The translations under genes and the position numbers were made by a program. The notes beneath the pieces were generated by a model. That model saw nothing but the letters and a program-made list of their open reading frames with translations, made no database searches and was not told where the DNA came from. From Leptasterias polaris (Eukaryota > Echinodermata > Asteroidea > Forcipulatida > Asteriidae): DNA of 64,000 bases. Where the stretch lies: positions 496,001-560,000 of the forward strand of contig JAZGTN010000037.1 in the NCBI GenBank assembly GCA_037783415.1. Reading direction: 5' to 3'. The stretch's first letter is position 1; every line of letters starts with the position of its first letter. Shown one piece after another: positions 46,201 to 58,200 of the stretch.

Positions 46201-49200
46201 GGCAACCTTCCCCAATCTGAAATTGATATAAACGGACAGCAGACGGGATAAAAACATGGATGGACGGGTCACATTATCTACATTGTCCGACCAAAGCTAT
46301 ACGTTCTAGCCAGACCACAACCCGTTTTACGATTTTTTAGGACGGGTTCAGACGTTTTAAGAACTAGTTTGGTGTGACTCAGGCTTTAATTTTATCGATG
46401 CTTTTTAACACTGAACAAACCAGCCGAACCACTTAGAATGAATTGTGACAGGTCCTTTTGGGTGTTTTAATGAGCATTTGAACAGCAGACACTGTTAAAG
46501 GCAGGATCATAGATTGGTAACTACTAATTAATTACCTTAAAAATTTACTTGATGAGAAGCACTGCAGCTGCTGATAGTATAAACTATTTTGAGTAGGAAT
46601 TCCTTTCTAAGTAATGGTTTGGACTATTTTTCACCCCAAGACATATGAATTTGAGAAACGATTCATGCGTGAGTCATTTTTTTCAGATTTCTAAAGGTTT
46701 GAGTTCGTTTGTAAATGCTGCAGCCAGAGATGCGGTTGGTAGCCGCTGTCACCTCATGGATGGATTATACGTTCTTAGAACATTTTTTTCCTGTTCTCTC
46801 AGCAAGCAGACACTGTATTCAGCTGAAACTTTCACATGTGACTTTTATTGTATTTTGTTTAAAATAATTTTGTCTATAAATCGGCATTAATACTATGAGC
46901 AAAACCAATCTACGACCCTACCTCTAAGGGAGAACTCTGACATTGGCTGACCTATATGGACCGCTTATGCTGACTTTTTTTCAAGCTATCTAAAAACAAT
47001 TTAACTGATTCTCTAACGGCAACAAAAAATTAATAATTAGTGATCATATTAGTAAAAAAAAACATTTTAGTAAAGAAAATATCCTGTGTCTGAAATTTAC
47101 AAAGAAAAAACAAACTATGGTTGACCACGTTAAGCTCCAATTTAAAAATGTCAGTCTCACTACGAATGAAACTTCTTCAGAGGAAGATCTTATTTATGGA
47201 AAAATAAATATACATCTACATTTTACGGAAAGTTCTAAATTCTTTTTAGAATGGGGATGGGCAGCCTAAGTAGAAATAAAATTCAATTATACATTTAAAT
47301 ACCTATAACGTGTAAATTATAAATTATATATTGTGCTTATTCTTTGTGTTAATTAGGCACATTTTTGGTGTATAAATATTTTTTGAAATTTTCTGTACAT
47401 TTATTTTGTGTATACGTAATGACCTTTCCAAAAATAAAACTAACACAGGGATTATGATATCATCACAATCTAACTACTGAAAATAATAATTTTTGTATTT
47501 TTTTGTGAATACCTTATTTATATAATTGTTACATAACATGAACTTTTACCATAAAAACACTTTTGCCATTAAGACCAACATTATTTTTGTGTGAAAATCT
47601 GAATCAGTATAGAACTAACAAACACATTTGGTATTCATTTGGCACTTTTCATCATCTGTTTAAAGAGATCAATTATGTAAACACCTGCCATGCCTGTACA
47701 GATTTAATTAATATGCCACTCTCATGGAATTGTAATACACAGTGTGTACATAGGACTGAAAATATGTTACTGATTAATAAAAACAAAATACTGAACTAAT
47801 ATTGCATGCATTTGAGCGCATTGGCGCATCATATAAGTACATGGTGAAATTTGCACTCTATTTCGTTTCACACGGCAACTAGCCGTGTGAAATGGAAAAG
47901 CCAGACTTTATTCAAATGATTATGTTCTACAAAAATGCATTCAATTTTGTTATATAGGCCTATAACACACCCATAGATCTTTGTCCTTAAAGTTTTTTTT
48001 CTCTCACAATAATTCACAAAAACACGTCCAACTCACTCTCTGAAAACTCTATAAAGAAATATTTTTTTAATATAAAACATGTAAGAGAGTAATCATAAAT
48101 AATTTATTGAATTAAGCTGCAATCTCTCCAGGACCAACCTGTTCACCGGCGCATTGTATTAAAATTACAGTAAAAACTACACAAGAAGAAATAATCAAAA
48201 AGCGGAAAAACATACATCAAAATACTGAACAAAGTTTACATACAGTGAACATAAATGTACAGATAAATGATAAAAAACTAAAACAGACAAGATAAAACAG
48301 CACATTACACATCACCAAAAGATTTTTTAATAGGAACAATTTGAGTTGGGTTTTGAACAGACTTAGTGAGTGCAAATTACAAATTATTCCATACATTTTA
48401 GGTGTAGCTAGATAAAAAGCACCACTTCCTAATGGTTATTCCCACAAAAGTTCACCTGTTGACCCGAGGTTGCGGCGGACATTGACTTCTGACATAATTT
48501 AATTCACTTAAAGGGACACGTTGCCTCTGATCGGGTGAGTTAGGGCTATGAAAAGCATTTGTAACCATTTGTTATGAAATGCATATGGTTAGAATGATGT
48601 TTTAAAAGTAGAATATAATGATCCACACAAATATGCCTCGAAATTGCGTGGTTTTAATAATCTATGACCCTATACCTTAAGCAGGCAGCCAGTGTAAGCC
48701 AACAAAAAAAGTTTAACTCACTTCAGTTGTTCTGGAGGAATGACCACACGAGCAAACTTCCCAAAGCCTGTTGTCACACCATACACCACTGTAAATAGGA
48801 GGAGAAAGATTTACTACAACTCAATTACTTGTGATAGATAGTTTTTTCTTTCTTGAGTATTTTTGATGCAATGAAATAAGACAAAAGCCAGTGGCATAAC
48901 TAGGGGGGGGGGGGGGGGGGGCACATGCCCCCAAATTGATGTCCAGGCCCGCCATCCAGCCCCATAATGGCTTAGCGAGAGCACTGAATAGGGACTTTTT
49001 GAAGAAAAATGCCAACAGAAACTGGCGCACCCCCTTGTACCCCAGTAAAATGTTACCCTAATTTCGGGGGTGTTCAAATTTACAATCTCAAACAAGCTTC
49101 GTAAATGGCATCTGGTTGTAAATTGATTATATCTGTGTAAGAATTGTTGCCGTTCCTTTCAGATTGTTCTATATTATAAAAAGGAAAAAAGTGTCTAAAA

Positions 49201-52200
49201 CATATCAGGGCCCAAATTCATAGAACTGCTTATAAGCACAAAAGAAGCTAAGCCCAAACAAAATTATGCTTACTAGAATAAGGATACCAGCCAAAACACC
49301 ATGTCACATGTACCATTTGTTGCTGGTATCCTGGTCATTTTTTCTAAGCCAAAAGTTGTTGAACAATATAGTCTGCTTAAGCAGCTCATGAAATTGGGCC
49401 CAAAATATATTCTAAAGTTTATTTTCTCACCTTTGTTCTCTTTCACAATTTCATCCAGAAGGTCTCTAGCTGCAGCCACTTTCTCCCAAGCTTTGTCTGT
49501 CAACTAAAAAAACAAATAACTCTGTGCATGAAAAACTAAGAGCTCGGGACTTCAAAAATGAGAACAGAAAGGTTATTCTCTCTCATAATTCTTAGGCGTA
49601 ATGTTCTTCCAAAACCAACCAAACAATGGATATTTACATTATACAATCATAATGTTATGGTCAGGATCAACAAACATACAGACAAAATGTTACTTTAAGT
49701 ACTGTATCCTGAAGGTCTAAGTCCTCGCAAAAAAGACTGAATCTGGGCTCGAAGTTTACACTGGAACGCAGGCCTGAGGCCAGTAGTTTTAACATCAGGC
49801 CAGTAAACTCACGACTGGACAAGTCCGGCAGTCTTGTGTTTTTGTTGAAATGTTGACTTTCAGTCTGATAAAGATCTTTCAATCCTATTAAGTATTGAAG
49901 AATACTTACCTACCATACAAATGAGATAATGTTTCTTTTAGAATGTTCAAATTACAACAGTTCAAATGTTAAACTGTGTAGGTTTCCTTTTTTTTCTCAT
50001 ATCAATTCTGGTTTTGTGAAAAAAATTATAGTCTAATAAACATTTAGAGCTACAAGCCCTACAGTTTTCTGGACCCCCCCCCCTTAAATCAAGCCCTGAT
50101 GAATAATAGCTGTGATTAAAAAACAACCGAACAGTCAAAAATGTAAATAGAACGATACACAGCTGCCAACATTTGCATTCTGTAATCAGGGAGATTTTGG
50201 ACAACAATCAGGGAGGTATTTAGAATTACATTCAACATATTAGGAAAAAGTTTCCATAATCAGGGAGATTTTCAAATTTTTTCATCAGACGTGTCAGAAC
50301 ATGGAAAGATTGGTTTATTTTCAGGGAACTTTCTTCAGAATCAGGGAGAGTTGGCAGCTCTTAATGTTATGATTTAGTTTTACTTTGTACCTGATGACCT
50401 CATGATGACATACTATAGTTATTTTAGAAACTAAATTAAGTTTTAAGCTTCAATATGGTATATCACTCTTTCTGATAATGCTAAGAAAGTAATTTGCTGC
50501 TAAGAAAAATCATGTGTTGAGACAATGGTTGGGCAGAAACAAAGAATACTAATTAGTAATAAAAATAACAATAGTTCCTAAAAAACCCAAAACCTGTTCC
50601 GACAACTGGTAAAAAATTAAATAATAAGTTGCTCAGTTGAAGCCCACCAAACACCTATATACAATTCTTTGTCATATTCAAGGGCAGAATAAATTGAATC
50701 TGATGTTATGAATTATTACAAAAGTTCAGCTCTTATGAAAAATTGTTTAGGCTTACCATATTATGACAGGCATATTAATTTGATTTGTATAGGCCTAAAG
50801 GCCAAATTTTTATAACAAAGCGTATTGCCCGTTTCCTAAAATGTGTTACAAGGCTATCACCTTGAAACTATAAAAGGTGCGGTTGCCATTCACTGTACCA
50901 TTTATTTGTGAGAAAATAGACTTGGCTGTTGCTTACCAACCCAAATGAACTATAAATGCAAACAATTGTTAATGGCCTAACCTCTTTTGACATTGAGCCA
51001 TGGGCGTCAATCCTGGGGGGGGGGGGAGACGGGGGGGACACGCCCCCCCCACTTTTTGAAGGGTGGGGGACACTATATCAAATGTCCCCCCCAGGTTTTT
51101 TTTTTAACTCATGTATCTGATATACTTTGACCATGCAACTGTTGCTTACCAACCCAAATGAACTATAAATGCAAACAATTGTTAATGGCCTAACCTCTTT
51201 TGACATTGAGCCATGGGCGTCAATCCTGGGGGGGGGGGGACAATTGTTAATGGCCTAACGTTTCAACCCTAGCGAAGTCTTTCTAAATCTTTCTCAATCT
51301 ACAACTTGAAAAGCTATCATGTGCAGGCCCAGGGAGCCCCATTCTAATAGATGTTGGTACATTTGTGTACATGTTCACACGTGTGTACTTAAATACTGTG
51401 GGACGATTGGATGAAGAGAGTTTAATTTTGAGATGAGCTCAATGCAGGGGCGTCAATCCGTCTCGAAATGTGGGGGGGACCATTTACGGCGTGGGGTCCA
51501 GGGGCCCGCTTAAGGGGCCCCTGGTGGGGTTCAGGGGCGAAGCCCTTGGCGGGGGTTCAGGGGGCGGAGCCCCCTGAAGCTGGAGGGTTTTAGTATGTCT
51601 GAATGGCCTAGACAAACTCTCCTTGCTATTAATATTTAGACTTGGTTCAGAGAAAGAACGAGAAACACTAATAAATGCCCAACATACACGATATATTAAT
51701 CATTACTTGAATTACACACAAACTTTTAATCTTCGACAATCTCCATCCCTTCCTCCCACCCCCTGTTTGCCGATGGACAATATTCATGTTAACTCGGGTC
51801 CCTGTGAATTTTGAATTCTTCAACGTCTCTTCTTTGTTACCGATGAATCTTAAAACATTTTTTTTGTAAAAGTTGTACAATGATAAACTCCCAGCATACT
51901 TGTCAGATTTGCATTATTGACAGCAACTGCGTGCCCAGGATTAGGTCTTAAGGGGGACAGAAAAACAATGAATGTAAATGGGTGGGGGTCCAGGGGCCGG
52001 CGTACGGCCCCTGGTGGGGTCCAAGGGCGAAGCTCCGTTGGGGGTCCAGGGGCCGCGAAGCCTCCGGAAGCTTTGGTTTTGGAGGGTGAAAAATCTAACT
52101 TCTATACGCCCCCCCCCCAAAAAAAAAAAAGAGCGTGAAGGGCACACTTTTTAAGCACTTTTGATCTAAATATCGATCTAACTGGAATAATGTATGTAAC

Positions 52201-55200
52201 ATCAACGGGCTCCAATACAATTTTACCCCTAGACCGGTATGCATATGGACGTATTCCTGAATAGAGTAAGACGGTAAACCCAGATCCTATCAATAATCCT
52301 TTGTTTTGCGAAAGTGGCGTCACATAATCTATATTAGATTGCTGTTTCAAAATGCAATGCAAAGTTTAACTTTGGCATGAGTTTGACGTGTAATTTGGAA
52401 AGGGTAGGATTGCATGCCTTTTCAATACCTGCACATAATTTTATAGCAGTCTTTTTTTTTAAATGTGGAAAGGAAGCAACACGTGATGACATGCTTTTGG
52501 ATCTTGTCGGTGCATGTTAAGTTTCATGCATATTCATTAAAAACATCATGGGTAAAATTCATTAAGTACAATCTGGCGTTTTTCAAAATCAGGTGCAGTA
52601 TTATCATTCTTTACACTTCTCCTGCAATCCCTTGGAAAGGGGAAACAACACGTGAATGCCGGAACAACGAACAAACTGGCACAATGGTTTTATGTTTATG
52701 AAATGTAATTTTTGAAAATTAAATGTTAAACAATTACAATTGAGATAAGAAGAGTAATTTTGAGAGAAAGAAAAACAAAAATGCGAATGGGAATATGCCG
52801 CCGGAAAAACCCTAAAGACACACTTTTGCGAATTTTCTCCATACCCTGTCTCTCTTTCCTTCCCCTTCTTTTTGTTGTTATTTTTTCGGGGATCCTCTTT
52901 GGGGATCTCCATCCCCCAGAGTAACAGGAAACCATAACGTTTAGATTTGAAACTTTGGAAAATTTTGATGTCAATGATAACTGTGAAAGTTCAGCCGGAA
53001 AGTAAGCGTCGTCGCTGTTGCATGTAATACACATTATATTGACAAACATGTATCGTATTTTCCTGCGGATAAGACGCTCGGCGGACAAGACGCAGGGCCC
53101 TAAAATGACCCCAAAAAAATTCAAACGTCAACAGAAAAGGCGCACCGCCGCATAAGACGCATGTTTTAACAGCACACAGAAGAACACCAGGCGCCACCCG
53201 GTGTCGGTACATTGACACAAAGACGTCATTTTGTTGCCTTTTGGAGCGTTCACACTATTCGAAGCATGAATGAAACTGTAACCACATGGGCGTGTAGAGC
53301 CATGCAGAAAAGACCAACGTAAATTGATACCGACCTTCGTCCATCCATTCAGCCAACGCTGTGCATTGTTAATAATATGAAGTCCGGCCCAATCAGCGGC
53401 CAGAAACGATGGTCCACGCACTGTCTGAAGATATTGCAACACGAACCCAGGCCCTCCTAGCCTGAACATCCGACGTCCCACAACGAGGATCCTTGCTGAT
53501 AAAGACAGGTTACCAGTCTAAGTCCCTCCGAGCCAGTAGATGTTGCGCCCTCTACCGGTGATTAATACCAAAACTAGCGTCGCCTTTATATATAGGCGCG
53601 GCCTACCTTACGCAAATAATCCCGTCACACCCGGGAAGACGTAACAGAATGTTTCATTATATATATTTGTTTAAGTTTTTGTAATTTTTTTTTTTGTATA
53701 TAAAATTCTTTTCCATTATTTCAAACCTTTAATTTGTTAATCTCGTTCATAAGATTTTGTTTTAAAGTTCTTTTTATTTATTTCAAACTTATAATCTCGT
53801 TCATAAGATATTTGTTTAAAACATCTCTCCTCTTCTTTAATAATGTTAGTTTTGTTTTAATAATAATAATAATAATAATTTATATTGCGCAAATTCCATA
53901 AAAGAAATTATGTTCAAATGCGCATAACAAGGCAATGTAATTAAACTACAACTAAAGAATTGGTAAAAATAAAAAAGATACTAATTAATAATAAACACAT
54001 ACACAGTACGATAACATAAATCAATCGATTACCCTGTAAATCAATCATTTATACATATGCGCTGAGGAACAAGTGTGTTTTTAACTTACGCTTAAAATCT
54101 ACAAGAGTCGGAGCTGAGCGGACATTTTGGGGCAATCGGTTCCATAAAGTGGGTGCAGATACAACAAATGCTCTGTCACCGAGTGTTTTTAACATCTTTC
54201 CACTAGGTAGACTTAGCAGATTAGAAGTTTGAGATCGTAAGGAATAACTGGAATTCACCCTTTTTGTTAATAAATCACAAAGATATTTGGGAGCCTGGTT
54301 ATGAAATGCTTTAAATGTCAGTAACAACACTTTAAATTGAATACGAGCCGGAATAGGAAGCCAGTGTAGTTTCTGTAACATGGGGGTGACGTGAGCGCTT
54401 CTAGAAGCACCATATACAAGTCTTGCCGCTGTATTTTGCACACGTTGTAGTTTATCCAAGTATAATTTTGGTAAGCCAGAATAAAGACTGTTGCAGTAAT
54501 CAAGTCGGGAAGTTATTAAAGCATGGACCAAAATGTTAAGGGTGTCTCTAGATAACAATTTACGGATATGTCTAATATTGTGAATATGAAAAAAGCTTAC
54601 TGAACAAACACTGCTAATTTGTTTAGCCATACTAAACTTTGAATCAAACCAAAGACCAAGATTACAAGCCGTCAGTACCGGCGAGATGTTGACATCGCCC
54701 ACTTTGACATTAGAAATATTCACTTTGGATAGTTGTTGCCTAGTCCCAATAACAATAAATTCAGTTTTCGAATCATTTATTATTAACCTGTTCTGTGACA
54801 TCCATTGGCGAATGGCGTGTATACAACTCTCCATACTACTAACAGCTTGCTGCTGGTCAGTAATATTACCTGGTTTGAATGACATATACAATTGAGTATC
54901 GTCAGCATAACAATGGACACTAGGTAAATGTTTTTCAATAATGTCAAACAACTCAGAAGCATATATGGTGAACAGTAATGGTCCTAGACAGGACCCCTGT
55001 GGGACACCACAATCCACATCAAACCGGTCAGAGACTGCTCAAGGATCATTTTTTTATTTGATAAATGAAATAAACGAAACAGACACATGAACCATCTCTC
55101 AAATGAATATTTGAACGTTTAATCAAACAAACGAAAGTGCAATTCGTATAGGTAGGCCAACAAACATTGGTACTTAATTATCCCATCCTTAAATAGTACG

Positions 55201-58200
55201 TCAAGCCTAAAGCACACTTCGGAGATATTCTGTACAATAAAAACCCTCAAAGTTCACCACACAATAGAGGTTGGGTGAATGCCGTTTGTACAACAGCATT
55301 GACAGTAGTGATTGCAGCATTTTCGGAACGATTACGCGGCCACACAGAAATACGTTTGTACGACGCCGACGTCTGTTGGACCGAAAGCACCAACGCATTG
55401 CGGCATTGTTAAAGCACGGTCATGGGGGATCAACACGTTGCGGCATTGTTGGAATGAAAGGACAGTCTGGGGGATTGCGGCATTGTTGAAACGAAAATAC
55501 TGTCTCAGTGTCTGGATAGTTGAGCCTTGTTTGACCGCATTATTGAGTAAGTATTCTTCACACAAAGACTGTTGATTTGAACTGGACAAAATAAAGGTAT
55601 TATTTTACGCAGTGATCATTAAAAAAAAATCAATCGTCAGCAGACAAGGCGCATCGAAAGATAAGACGCACCGATGTTTTGGGGGTCTAAAAAGTCAGAT
55701 AAGACGCGTCTTATCCGCAGGAAAATACGGTACATAGGCCTATTAGGCAAAAAATAAAAACATAAATGTTCAGTTTCCGGTTACATGCCATTTTAAAATA
55801 GGGTCGATAGGTCGGAAAGTTGTTTTTTTGTTTGCGTTTGGCGAGTGTGAAAAAATACCCTACTTGCCCGATTCAACTCAACCAAAAAATAACAGTGAGT
55901 GAAAAAAAACTGCTCTGAAATAAATCAAAGACCTCTTCAGTATACTTTAAACTCACATGAGGTACGCAGGAGATGTTTGTGGTTAATATGGAGGTATGAT
56001 TGTGTCGGATATGTTTCAAAAAAATATAAACTTTCGGCTTTCGGATGCCCCAAATCGTCCGCTTGCGACTTCTGTTGAGTCCACTCGCGTTCATCTGTAG
56101 AGCGCAATCAACAGATTTGCACAACGAATTTGACAAACTCTGTAAGTTTGGCAGCTGAATCTGCTGATTCGGCATACTGCGCGCAATCTGCTGATTGTAC
56201 CAACTGGTAGACTGCGCTCAACGTGCATCGGCGTCGTGTACACACGTGCGCGCCGTTTCGCTGGGTACTGTACACAAAATCATGAGACTCAAATCACGGA
56301 GATATCGGTAAAATTGTCTTGATGTGTTCTGTTTTTTAGTTCAGTTTCGTAAATTTTTTTAAAAGTTGCATGGTCAAAGTATATCAGATACATGAGTTAA
56401 CAAAAAAACCTGGGGGGGACATTTGATATAGTGTCCCCCACCCTTCAAAAAGTGGGGGGGGGGGGGCGTGTCCCCCCGTCCCCCCCAGGATTGACGCCCA
56501 TGGCTCAATGTCAAAAGAGGTTCCTTGAACGATGCCAAACCGAGAAAGACTCTGCAAGGTTCAAAGTTTTTCAAAATGGCAGTAGCACATGTAACATCAC
56601 CAAAAACAACTAATTGTTGTGAAGGAAAAGTTAGATTGATGTGAGATTTCACTGCAATAATTACACCAATGGAGAGTACTTTGCTCAACCAGAAGTTGTT
56701 CATTCATACAGAAAATTTAATTCACAAAATATCATTATGATAAGCGGGTCATTCTTCAGTAAGTGTCTACTTTTGAGTTTCTGGAAAACTGATTTTAAAA
56801 ACAAAATTTTTGCAACTTTGAATATTTTTTCACATAGATTGACATCCCTAGCATGGTAAAAATGTGTTTGGCGCAATCTTTACCGGAATTAATTTAAATT
56901 TTCCTCCTCTTGTTCCAGGTTGGTCATTGCATTTAGTCATATCCGTCACACTTTTGGGACAAACAACACTGGAAGAAATAATTGATTTAAGACTACAAAT
57001 CAATGTTCATGTTCCAGTCTGTAAAACTAAAGAATATAGTCCTCAAATGAATCAACATATTTTATTGTTTCATAATAATGTACCAATGTTATACCCCCGT
57101 AAAAGTTTAATGCTTCAAAAAGAGGTGATTTTTAGCAAAAACGGTGACTGTGGCTCAATTTTTTACTAACTTCCTCTCAAATAATATTAACTTAATAATT
57201 AGCAGATACACAATGTTCATTTATCAATTGCAACTGATTATTGTTCTCATTCCTATATTAGTTTACACATTATGTGCATAAAATACTCAGTGTGACGGAT
57301 ATGACTAGCCGTGACGGAGATTATTAAGTTTGAAGTTTCATGTGACGGAGATGACTTCAACTATTCATAGAGCTCCAACAGTTTGTTTTTGTTGAGAACA
57401 GGAGTTATAATCACACTACAGCAAGACCCAGTAACTGGGGCACTCGTTTTTCGAAATTCTGACATCTGCGGTCGTACTACTAGTACTAGCGGCGCCCGAG
57501 GTTCGATCCGCTATAGTTCTAGGAGTACTGCGCCCCGGCGGCAACTTTTTCTTCTTCTGCAGCATACTTCGTCAATACAGTCAACAATTAAGGGATAGGC
57601 TGTTCTTGCAATCCCTGGCGTGTGCTGCAGAACAAAAATTGCGTCCCGGTGGATTATCGTAGCCACGATAAGACCCCAAATTGCTATGATTTGACCACAC
57701 CAAGCCACAAAATGAAAAGAAAACAAAATAAAATAGCTTAAAGAATGCCCCCTCTGGCTTCTGATATGTCTAAGATGCATTATCGGGCACTTAATATTGT
57801 AATCACGATCATGTTTTGTGCTCAAAATTGACGATTTTATAAGTCAACAATCGGGAAAAAATCCTTGACGATCCAACTCTCGCTTGTCGACGGGTGCCCT
57901 GCCTCAACCGCGTAGTCCTAACGCCGGTTGAGGCAGGGACCCGTCTAATTTTAGGCAGGTGCCCTGCCTGTCATCTCCGTCACACACAGGAGACCAAGGA
58001 TAATGTGACGGAACTGAGCGTGACGGATATGATGGTCCAAACTTTTATCCCAGCATGGCAAAGCCTTGCAGAAGATGCCTGGCGAAAAGTCTGGGAACCT
58101 GGTGCAGGTCACGAATAATTTCATAATCATTTAAAAACCAATAATTGTATGTAATTAATGGGTTCTAATGGGTTCTAAAGCGTTCGGATATGACACTGAA

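Larger units (their letters stand above)
50979..56522. repeat. 160-bp inverted duplication enclosing 5.2 kb
   Basis: The arms 50979-51140 and 56364-56522 are near-identical inverse complements, including GCCATGGGCGTCAATCCTGG, the G/C hairpin, CACTATATCAAATGTCC and CAGATACATGAGTTAAC-type sequence. They may be TIRs of one large element or two separate insertions. Confidence 0.8.

Noticed and set aside
53128..53481. 117-codon frame on the minus strand as a transposase
   Set aside because: It lies in the left part of the TIR element but has no catalytic motif or recognisable domain.
57894..58118. 74-codon frame inside the AAGC-flanked element
   Set aside because: No known motif; it overlaps the GTGACGGA words and is within chance length.
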